A stretch of DNA of 64,000 bases from Membranipora membranacea (lineage: Eukaryota; Bryozoa; Gymnolaemata; Cheilostomatida; Membraniporidae). Location: NCBI GenBank assembly GCA_914767715.1, contig OU612073.1, positions 17,794,001 to 17,858,000 of the forward strand. Reading direction: 5' to 3'. Made by a program: the position numbers and the translations under genes. Below the pieces are notes generated by a model, which had not been told where the DNA came from, ran no database searches, and saw nothing but the letters and a program-made list of their open reading frames with translations. Position 1 is the first letter of the stretch. Every line of letters starts with the position of its first letter. This document shows, piece by piece, positions 55,941-64,000 of the stretch.

Positions 55941-58900
55941 ATGGACCTTGGTGAATTTCACGGCAAGGGAGATGTGAACCTTCATCTGTCCCAAGTTGAT
56001 CGATACTTGACGGCACCGAAGGTGATTTCATTTAAATATTATACAGCTATAGCTTCATATATGACATTGGTGTTTTACTCAGCTAAGTTTGGCTTAACTA
56101 ATGAGTAAAAGAAAAGATTCTCCTCAAAAATGGTTGTCACTCGTACCAGCCTCATCTTCAGACAACAATAGTAACGCTGTTGAGTGAATCTTTGGACCGT
56201 TCTGTTTGAAAAACATCGTCCTACTGTTTCTGCAAATTTGAGTTATACTGCTTTCCAGGGCATATTACATAAGAATAATTTTTATCTTAAGCTTAAATTT
56301 GCTTACATTTTTGCAACGGGAATTCAGTTTTGTTATAGTATTGAACCAGAAAGTGTTTTAAGGTGATATGATGCAACCATCACCTGTCCTTTTCTCTGGG
56401 GAGTCACTGTCTATAACTGTGATTAATTAGATAAAGATATGACACATCAACCTAATTCAGACCTTGTGACATTTTTTCATAGCTACTCATTTTCATATGA
56501 TTTGACGCTGTAGGATGACTACGTACCACCCCCAATACCAGTACAAATTTCAGATCATGCCGAGTTCAAAGATACACAACCGCAGTTTGGAGAACAGGCG
56601 AAGAAACTATTTTACCTGTCGGATGTGAGTGACAGTTGATTGCTAGGATTTTCAATTATTTTAATATTATCATTACCTTGAACTGGCCCTGCAAAAAAAC
56701 CTAGCATACCTTAACCAATGCATTATAAAGGTTTTTCACTGGTTGCATGTCTGTATGTCATTGCATCTGATTTGTATGTATGCATCTGATTTGTGTTTGA
56801 TTAACTTATGCCCTTTTAATTTGTTGACGAGAATATTTGTCTCACCTTTTCACATTTATGCACTTGTGCATTCATTTGCATGCGAAATTTCACAATCTAA
56901 TGATCATGTTTCTTTTTCAGGAGTTCACCTTCTTGAATCACGGTGCTCTTGGGAGCCCTCTGAAATCTTCTGTAGATGTCTCTCAGGTATAACTGTAGCC
57001 AATGTGTTGGCTGTGATTGGTTGGGTAGAATCTTTCCCCAACCACTCAGAACAAACACATTTCCTAGTATAAATGTAACTAAGGTACAACTGTGCAACTG
57101 ACCCACTAGTGATGCTAGTAAAACTTTATTTCCTGATTCCAGCTGGACAAATTAGTAAACGACTGCTACCCTGGCATGAGTATAGTATAATATAAATATT
57201 TGATAGAGCATCACTCATATCATTCTTCATTCAGTCAAAGTTGCCATGCTTAATGGGGATTGTTGAAAGCAATCCGACAGATAATTAATATGCACCAAGT
57301 ATTCTCCTGTTATTTAGGCGTATGAACGTTACATGGACAGTCAGCCACTGAGAGCCATTGATCGAGAACTGGTACCAATCCTATGTCATGTACTCAGAGA
57401 AATGGCAGAATTTGTTAGATGCGAGCCTCAGGACCTGATTCTGATTGAGAATGCATCTGCGGGGATCGGCACTATCCTGAAAGGCCTAACCTTCACACCG
57501 GAGGACAAGATAGTGACTCTCAGTCTTGGTTATGGTGAGTATTTTACCAGCAAAAAAAAGTTGTCCGCAGTGTAGCAGGAAAAGGGTATTAGGGGTCACA
57601 AACGAAAAAGGGACTGATTCACAGACAAAATAACATCGTCTTTAGTTTAACATTAGTCTTATTCGATAAAAGAATGCTTCATTGTTACAGGTGCGGTAGG
57701 CTTTGCTGTAGATTTGGTTTGTGAACGATCAGGAGCAACTCACCACAAAATACAGATTGACCTGCCTGTATCTGGCCCATCACAGGTATATACTCGATAA
57801 ACGTCCTCTTGTAAACCGATTATTGCAAGTTAGAGAAAACAAAGTATGCTTGGTACTGGAAAAATTTTGTGACGTTGTATCCTCTTAGTATAATTTGATT
57901 CTATGGCTACTATGGCATCAGTGAATAGCAAGCGCAGTAAGCTGCCGCCTAAGAAGGAGTGATAGCATTAATAAACCGGCCAGTATTCACTAGATAGAGT
58001 CGTACTCTCACACACTGTCCGTGATAGTTATATCTTCATCAGTTCCAAGATCTCCAGGTGATGGCAAAGCGTCATCATGTTAAGATTGGATTTTTAGATT
58101 TTTAAAATCAATTTAAAACTGTGTCCTATGTTTGCTCATGCACATTTTTCCTGATACTAACCATATCTCTTTATTTTAGATAGTTGACATTATCAGAGAG
58201 AATATTGGAGATGGTGTAAAGCTGGCCATATTTGATCACATTCCTTCTAATGCTTCATTTAATATGCCCATCAGGGAACTAATTGCTCTTTGCAAAGAGA
58301 GGTAAGAATAAAGGAATTAACTTGAAAAAAAAATGAGTGATATTGAATAGTGAATTAATATATCCAGTAGTATTTACATCTTTCACTGGACAGGTTTGGC
58401 AGTTGCCAGCCTTTGCTGATGTGCATGTGGGATATTAAGCTCAGTAATGGGCATCAAATATAAACTGCAGGTCATTAGCCAATTTAAGTTTTAACTGAGT
58501 TTTAACGCACCACATCTCAACGGGTAACCCACATCAATCCATGAAACTTTTCAGTACTAATAATAGGACACCTAAAGTGAGAATGTGTAAGTCTGAAAGT
58601 GATGTACCAAGTGATCGTAGAGTTAAATTAATGAAACATAATGAGTAAAAATCTTGCGTGTACCACATTATAAGACTACCTAGATTTTCAGAGATATTAT
58701 GGTGATGATAGATGGAGCACACAGCCTAGGACAGGTAGACTTGGATATCGTCTCATACGGAGCTGATTTTTATGTGACTAACTGTCACAAATGGTTCAGT
58801 AATACGAGAGGTTCAGCTCTTGTTCATGTGAGACGAGAGTTACAGCCCCTGATAAAGCCTCTGGTCGTATCGTGGGGTCATAAGCGAGGATTCACAGCTG

Positions 58901-59508
58901 AGTTTACTTGGTCAGGTTTGTGATATCCTGTTATCCTCGTAGCGGCTAGTTTATATTTAAATATGGAAGTAACACCTTGTCTTAGATGAATTTGCAAACT
59001 TCACTTGTAGTGAGAGTGAAAATTGATCTTCTGATGATTGTAATAAAAAAATAAAAAGCTGTACTTAGTCTTTCAAATAGAAGATTCCAGGAACAGCAAA
59101 TGGCTTTGGTTGCAACGGAATGGGCTGTCCTGATTTTATTGGCAAGTAATGTTTGCCTGTAAACGTAAGTGTAGGACAGTTGTTTTTTTTTAGTTTAGTC
59201 AAGTGTGTCATGGGGGATCTGATATAAGTTTTGAATTTTACACATTGCTGACAAAGGATTAGATGTTGTGAGAACAATCATAATGTAAGCTATCATGTAG
59301 AAACTGACTTCAAACACAATACACATATCATACAGGTTCTGTGAATGTTCAATGTGTACTATAGATTCATGTTGTTTTATCTCGTAATTTTCCTCAGGTA
59401 CTCAGTATTACAGTGCGTATGTCTCTCTGTTAAATACTCTCAAGTTCTGGAAGGTAGTCGGTGGTGATGTTATCAGGGGATATGGATATAATCTAATCAA
59501 AACCGTAG
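55941..59508 (+). CDS. Class V PLP-dependent aminotransferase-like protein, incomplete
   Basis: Eight exons join in phase: 55941-56021, 56514-56624, 56921-56986, 57318-57534, 57691-57785, 58180-58301, 58692-58915 and 59398-59508, giving about 342 residues. The ATG at 55941 has a strong context (A at -3, G at +4). Fold-type I motifs are clear: FLNHGALGSP near 69, ENASAGIGTI near 131, the cofactor aspartate in MIDGAHSLGQVD (about 238) and the Schiff-base lysine in NCHKW (about 264). The pattern NHG...DGAH...CHKW matches the isopenicillin-N-epimerase/cysteine-desulfurase-like branch; the substrate cannot be told. The last exon ends with a good donor (GTAAG) and the C-terminal third is missing. 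The next sequence is an antisense retrotransposon running out of the window, so the gene either continues beyond it or is broken. Confidence 0.88.
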
Positions 59509-59691
59509 GTAAGATAATAATGATGATAGAATCTGATATCTGTCTAGCTATATTTAGCGTTATTTGTTGATAGATATGATATATATACTTTTATTGTCAT
59601 TCTACATCATCTTTAGGAATGTTTTTCATGCAGTGACAGAACAAAAAAGAAAAAACTTAAGCGGAGAGAAAAAATACTCAAGTAACAAGAA

Positions 59692-62448
59692 TTAATAGGA
59701 TATAAAGTGCTTTGATAGTTGTTGTTTAAAATGAGTGAGTTTGGTTGCTGAGCGTATCTGAATTGGTAAAGAGTTAAAAGTTGTAGTGATTTTTTGTCTT
59801 AATTGATCAGTGTGATAATGTAATCGGTATCTGTCTCTAAAAAAGGTTTTAGAGCTAGCTGGAATAAAGCCTTCCAAAAGAAAGTCAGGTGCAATCAAAT
59901 GCAAAATTTGGAAACCAAAAATACAGGTGAAATGACCAGCAAGGAGAGGAAAAGGAATCAGACCAAGAGATGTATGTAAATCTCTTGTATGTATTAGATG
60001 ATATGGTATGTGGCTGACATTTGCTATTAGGCGGAAAGCCCTCTTTTGGAGCAAGTATATTCTTTCAAGAATATATTGTGGTGATAGGTTGCCATATATG
60101 CGGATGCCATATATCATATGACAAAAGACATACTGGAAATAAAAGTTACGAGATGATTTACTATCTAGGAATGCCCTGCATTTCTGGAATAATGCCAAAC
60201 TTTTGTTTATTTTGATGCAAATCTGGTCTACATGATCGTCCCATGTCAATGAGTCATTCAAAGTAAAACCAAGGAGTTTGGTATTGGCATTTCGGTTTAG
60301 TTTGTTATGGTTAATTTTTAGATCTAAATCTAGAGATGTGGCTCTATGAGAGGGTTGTACAAGCATATAGTGAGATTTTTTTATGTTTATCAACATCCTA
60401 TTATTCCTACACCAACTTTCTATCAAGTGTAGATCAGTATCACATAAATCATTAAGTGTATCAAAGTTGTCAGATTTTGATACGAAAACTGTATCATCAG
60501 CGTAGGCAAATGCCTTGGAATGTAATGTGTAGGATAAAAGATCATTGACGTATATGAGGAATAAACTTGGTGCCAGAATTGAGCCTTGGGGGACACCAAT
60601 GTCTATTGGAAGAATTTTTGAACTTTTTGCACCTTGTTGTATAGCTACAAATTGTGTCCTATCTGTTAGGAAAGATTTTATGAGAGAGTGCAGTTTGCCC
60701 GTTATACCATACATTGTCAATTTTTTCAGAAGAATTTTATGGTTGACGCAGTCAAAAGCTTTTTTGAAATCCAAAAACATCATAGCAACAAAGTGACCAT
60801 CTGATCTGGCTGACAAACAGTCAGAAATGAGTTTGTGTAGGGAATCAACACAGGAATAACCTTCTCTAAATCCGCATTGTAATTTGTGAAGAAGTTTGTT
60901 TGTGGTGAGATATTTTTGAATTTGGGAATTCACATGCTTCTCAAAAATCTTAGATAGCACAGGAAGTATTGATATAGGGCGATAATTAGATGGATCTTTG
61001 ATATCTCCACCCTTATGAATAGGAATTACTCTTGCGGTTTTCCACTGTGAAGGAAATACACCCTCTATTAATGCTCTATTGAACATGTCAGTTACAATGT
61101 CGCATATGTAAGGCCATGTTTTCTTCAAAACCTTAACTGATATACCATCATGACCAGTTGCTTTATTGTCAGAAATGTTTTTTAAGTATTTGAAACAAAT
61201 TTCTGGAGTAAAGCGAGTCAATTGAGAAAACGTTTGGGTTGTCACTGGTCTAATCATGTTATATTCATGGGAATCAGGGATGTCTTTGGTTATGGATTTT
61301 GCAATCGATGTAAAGTGTCTGTTCAATTCATCAGGGGATAAACCACCGATATTGACCATCGGTGAAATTTTAGTTTGATTGATTCCTAAAGCTTCCCAAA
61401 CAGGTTTGGTGTTATTTTTGTTATTTTTAATTATATCTGAAATAACCGATTTTTTCTTCTTCTTAATCAAATTTGTAACATAATTGCGTTGAATTTTGTA
61501 TTCTTCCCATTTGCCCTCTCTCTTCAATCTATCACGCAAATGCATGTGTGATTTTACCTCATAATCTAACCATTTGGGCAGTTGAGCAGTTTTTACAAAT
61601 CTTTTCTTGGTGATGACAAGTGTTTTGATTAATGAACTATAGGTGTCATTAAATCTTGCATACATACGGTCTACAGTATTCTCACACAATACATCATTAA
61701 AGTGACGACCTGAAAAAAGGTCACGTATATTCTGGTTTGTAAATTTGGAATAGTCATTGAATTCAAATGATGTTCTTTTTGCTTTTACCTTTAATGCGGA
61801 AAATAAAATTTTAATGAAAACTAAGTAATGATCACTCATTCCATATTTTATAATTCCACTCTCTGACATATCTGAGGGCAGATTTGTGTATATGTGATCG
61901 ATCAGGGTGCTGGATGTTTCTGTAACTCTTGTTGGCTCCGAGATCAATTGACGGAAGGAAAAAGATTTAACAATATTCAACCACTTTCTGTTGCTTCTTT
62001 GTTCAAGGATGTTGATGTTAAAATCTCCAAGTATAATCATTTCATTATACAGTGAAAAAGCTTTTTCAAAGTATTCGTAAGCAAGATCATACCATGCGGA
62101 CTTGGAGTTGGGAGGTCTGTATATAAATGAGACTAAACAACTTTTATTTGTACTTGGCTTTACTTTGATAGTTATAGACTCAGGCATGCTATTGTCAAAA
62201 TCTGCAAGATGTTCGAATTGCACGGATTCATGTATGTAGACAATGAGACCACCACCGTAACCATATCCCCGATCTCTCCTAATCACCTGATAACCTGGCA
62301 CCGCATAAATACCAACACCATCATGCTCATTCAAAAATGTTTCTGCTAATCCTAGAATCGCGAATTTACGTTGATGCAAAATTGATTTTATCTCCTCTAT
62401 TTTGCTGGTGATTCCACGGACATTCAAAAATGCAAATTCAGAATTCAT
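59692..62448 (-). CDS. Retrotransposon ORF2: endonuclease-reverse transcriptase
   Basis: 918 residues, no internal stop. The exonuclease-endonuclease-phosphatase domain fills about residues 1-230, with FLNVRGI, GLAETFL, FIYRPPN, ILGDFNIN, LIDHIYTN and GMSDHYLVF, so its catalytic residues appear complete even though it starts right at the first motif. The reverse transcriptase follows: VIPIHKGGDIKDPSNYRPIS, motif A FLDFKKAFDCVNH, motif B GVPQGSILAPSLFLIYVNDL, motif C FAYADDTVFV and KLLGFTLND. There is no RNase H domain and no CCHC knuckle at the C-terminus. This architecture is that of the CR1/L2/jockey group; the exact clade needs a tree. It would nick target DNA and copy its RNA there by target-primed reverse transcription. 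Confidence 0.92.
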   Translation of the reverse strand: MNSEFAFLNVRGITSKIEEIKSILHQRKFAILGLAETFLNEHDGVGIYAVPGYQVIRRDRGYGYGGGLIVYIHESVQFEHLADFDNSMPESITIKVKPSTNKSCLVSFIYRPPNSKSAWYDLAYEYFEKAFSLYNEMIILGDFNINILEQRSNRKWLNIVKSFSFRQLISEPTRVTETSSTLIDHIYTNLPSDMSESGIIKYGMSDHYLVFIKILFSALKVKAKRTSFEFNDYSKFTNQNIRDLFSGRHFNDVLCENTVDRMYARFNDTYSSLIKTLVITKKRFVKTAQLPKWLDYEVKSHMHLRDRLKREGKWEEYKIQRNYVTNLIKKKKKSVISDIIKNNKNNTKPVWEALGINQTKISPMVNIGGLSPDELNRHFTSIAKSITKDIPDSHEYNMIRPVTTQTFSQLTRFTPEICFKYLKNISDNKATGHDGISVKVLKKTWPYICDIVTDMFNRALIEGVFPSQWKTARVIPIHKGGDIKDPSNYRPISILPVLSKIFEKHVNSQIQKYLTTNKLLHKLQCGFREGYSCVDSLHKLISDCLSARSDGHFVAMMFLDFKKAFDCVNHKILLKKLTMYGITGKLHSLIKSFLTDRTQFVAIQQGAKSSKILPIDIGVPQGSILAPSLFLIYVNDLLSYTLHSKAFAYADDTVFVSKSDNFDTLNDLCDTDLHLIESWCRNNRMLINIKKSHYMLVQPSHRATSLDLDLKINHNKLNRNANTKLLGFTLNDSLTWDDHVDQICIKINKSLALFQKCRAFLDSKSSRNFYFQYVFCHMIYGIRIYGNLSPQYILERIYLLQKRAFRLIANVSHIPYHLIHTRDLHTSLGLIPFPLLAGHFTCIFGFQILHLIAPDFLLEGFIPASSKTFFRDRYRLHYHTDQLRQKITTTFNSLPIQIRSATKLTHFKQQLSKHFISY

Positions 62449-62450
62449 TA
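62446..62450 (-). promoter_or_regulatory. TAATG stop/start overlap coupling ORF1 to ORF2
   Basis: On the minus strand ORF1 ends ...ATG AGA TAA and ORF2 begins ATG AAT TCT, sharing one A (TAATG). This is the arrangement for which termination-reinitiation was established in the Bombyx element SART1. Confidence 0.85.
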
Positions 62451-63986
62451 TCTCATTTGCTCAAATTGACATTTAACACTTTGTGATTGGAGACAAATGC
62501 CATTTTTAATAGAAAAAAGAAAATCATCATGAGAATGGAACTTAATTTTGAACATTCTCATTGGTTTGCCCTCCTTAAAAATTCTTTCTGACGTAGCATG
62601 AGGGTAGAGCACTTTTATATCATTTATTACAGTGCTGTCCTCAGCATCTAGTGGGACACCTTTCAACATACCCATATTTTCTGTCAGGGACCTCGGGTCG
62701 ATTGTTTGGCGTATACTTGATCCACCAAATAGATCAGTGTTCCATTTGCGTAGGATGTTGTTTCTTGTTTCTTGGTGGTTGAACTGTATCATAATTTTGG
62801 GTTTGTTTGTATTGAAGTTATATCTGGTAACCTTTTCTATTATAATTGGCCCAAAGGTTTTGTTGAGGGTGCGTCTGATGGTATCTTGGTTAAAGTTGCT
62901 GTAGGTCATGGAGTCCTTCTTAATATCTATGACAAGATTGTCTATAGGGCGGAAACTGTTGTCTATTTTTTGTTCTTTTGGGGGTTGTGTTCTCATGCTG
63001 GTTCGATTGTTGTTGTTTGTTGAGGAAGTTGATGGCAGATTAAGTTGCTGATGATTATAGTTAGCCCAGTGTTGTGCTGATGCTGTTTGATTGTTGGGAG
63101 AAACTTTTTCACGTGGTGAGGAATTTGAATTGCATTCCAATTTACTTGTTAGATGTTTGTTGATGCTGGTTTCAAGTTGGTCGAATTGATGTTGTATTTG
63201 ATCGGTTATTGGTTGTTGGTCAACAAGTTTCTGTATTAAAGTGCTTTGTTGTTTAACTTTTTTTTCTAGCTCCGAGATTTTGCTCATCATGACGCTGATG
63301 AGGCTTTGGATATTGCTGCATGATTCACATGTGTTGCCTGATGTTCTTTGATGATTGTGAGAGCTGGTGCTTTCCATGGCAACTGATGTGCTGGAGCTTT
63401 GATTGGACGTGTAGCCGTTTTCCAGACTTGGTAGTTGAACTTCTGCCGCATTCATGCCTTGCTCAGATGTAATGAATTCTTTACATTTCTGTTGAATGGT
63501 GGCATTCAATGCATTTATAGTATGTTCAGGAATGTCGTTGATAAGTTTAGTGTAATGGTCAAGGAAAATATCTTTGTCCTTAATACCATTGACAAGTATG
63601 GTAGATGTTGTATTATAAAAGTTCGTAGTGTATAAAGATTTTTTTCCTTTCTTCTTGGTTTTAACTGTGACCACTACAGCGACTACAGTTGTTTTTGTTT
63701 GATCCCTGTTGGTCTGTAAAGAGGTGTAAAGTCCTTGCTCTTTTAACGAGGACTGGAAGTTAGCTTTGACAACCTCGTATGTTGCAGAATTGCACACCAG
63801 TACGATTTGAATGTTGTCAAGAGTACCTTTGATTTCGATGCTGTTGTCTTGAGTTGTTGAGTCCAGCTTTTTTTGAAGTGCTCTGAGTTTGTTTAAATAA
63901 TACGGCATTTCTTTTTTGTTTTCTTGCTGATCGTCATCTTGGTCATCTCGCTTCCGCTTTTTAGAACTTAAAGCACTGTCTTCCAT
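62448..63986 (-). CDS. Retrotransposon ORF1: probable RNA-binding protein
   Basis: 512 residues. The start ATG at 63984-63986 is followed by a basic KKRKR cluster. An N-terminal domain of about 150 residues includes SLYTTNFYNTTSTILVNG, a pattern I associate with ORF1 proteins of metazoan LINEs. A CESC-type cysteine pair precedes a predicted coiled coil (SELEKKVKQQSTLIQKL, about residues 240-265), then a Gln/Asn/Ser-rich linker. The C-terminal 150 residues have mixed alpha/beta character compatible with an RRM-like fold, which I infer and cannot prove. ORF1 proteins normally coat the element RNA. Its stop codon overlaps the ORF2 start. Confidence 0.8.
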   Translation of the reverse strand: MEDSALSSKKRKRDDQDDDQQENKKEMPYYLNKLRALQKKLDSTTQDNSIEIKGTLDNIQIVLVCNSATYEVVKANFQSSLKEQGLYTSLQTNRDQTKTTVVAVVVTVKTKKKGKKSLYTTNFYNTTSTILVNGIKDKDIFLDHYTKLINDIPEHTINALNATIQQKCKEFITSEQGMNAAEVQLPSLENGYTSNQSSSTSVAMESTSSHNHQRTSGNTCESCSNIQSLISVMMSKISELEKKVKQQSTLIQKLVDQQPITDQIQHQFDQLETSINKHLTSKLECNSNSSPREKVSPNNQTASAQHWANYNHQQLNLPSTSSTNNNNRTSMRTQPPKEQKIDNSFRPIDNLVIDIKKDSMTYSNFNQDTIRRTLNKTFGPIIIEKVTRYNFNTNKPKIMIQFNHQETRNNILRKWNTDLFGGSSIRQTIDPRSLTENMGMLKGVPLDAEDSTVINDIKVLYPHATSERIFKEGKPMRMFKIKFHSHDDFLFSIKNGICLQSQSVKCQFEQMR

Positions 63987-64000
63987 ATGATATCCAGTGA

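Larger units (their letters stand above)
59590..63986 (-). mobile_element. Non-LTR retrotransposon (CR1/L2/jockey-like), both ORFs open
   Basis: ORF1 (63986-62448) and ORF2 (62448-59692) are uninterrupted and overlap by one base. ORF2 has an endonuclease of the apurinic type and a reverse transcriptase, without RNase H. An AATAAA on the element strand at 59590-59595 lies about 100 bases after ORF2 and probably marks the 3' end, next to a TA-rich flank. The 5' UTR extends beyond the window, so element length, 5' end and target duplication cannot be seen. Confidence 0.85.

Overview
The window is nuclear DNA of an animal: AT-rich, with protein genes split into many short exons by GT-AG introns. 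MAM and CUB domains and an ephexin-type RhoGEF point to a metazoan. The compact genes and modest introns suggest an early-branching marine invertebrate; a sponge is my best guess, not proven by the sequence. All gene models were assembled by hand from splice sites and reading-phase continuity.

Layout. 922-6650 (+): 3' part of an ephexin-like RhoGEF (DH-PH-SH3). 7869-10714 (+): a lysine-rich protein with a conserved uncharacterised C-terminal domain. 11759-15781 (+): a protein with four zinc-finger-like motifs. 17410-48810 (-): one 44-exon gene for a predicted 2,814-residue type I membrane protein: signal peptide, MAM1, MAM2, a Ser/Thr-rich stalk of about 850 residues, MAM3-CUB1-MAM4-CUB2-MAM5-CUB3-MAM6-CUB4, a transmembrane helix and a cytoplasmic tail of about 300 residues with NPEY and polyproline motifs. 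49661-53439 (-): SRPRB, the signal recognition particle receptor beta subunit. 55941-59508 (+): a class V PLP-dependent aminotransferase-like gene, incomplete here. About 59590-63986 (-): a non-LTR retrotransposon with two open ORFs joined by a TAATG stop/start overlap, lying antisense just after the last visible aminotransferase exon.

Repeats are plentiful in introns and between genes: a 1.1-kb TIR element in the interval between the two divergent genes SRPRB and the aminotransferase, a family of short hairpin elements in the 42-50 kb part, a diverged 0.8-kb repeat in two introns of the MAM/CUB gene, a tRNA-like SINE head, two relic LINE fragments and several minisatellites.

The most unusual signal is in the MAM/CUB gene. 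Two unrelated minisatellites each cover an exon-intron boundary of the same MAM5-encoding region, so the splice donor is present six times at one boundary (34-bp unit) and four times at another (43/51-bp units). One array would insert a 17-residue linker in frame; the other would introduce an early stop and yield a secreted ectodomain. The genes here do not form an obvious pathway; SRPRB is housekeeping and the MAM/CUB protein is a probable surface adhesion or receptor molecule.
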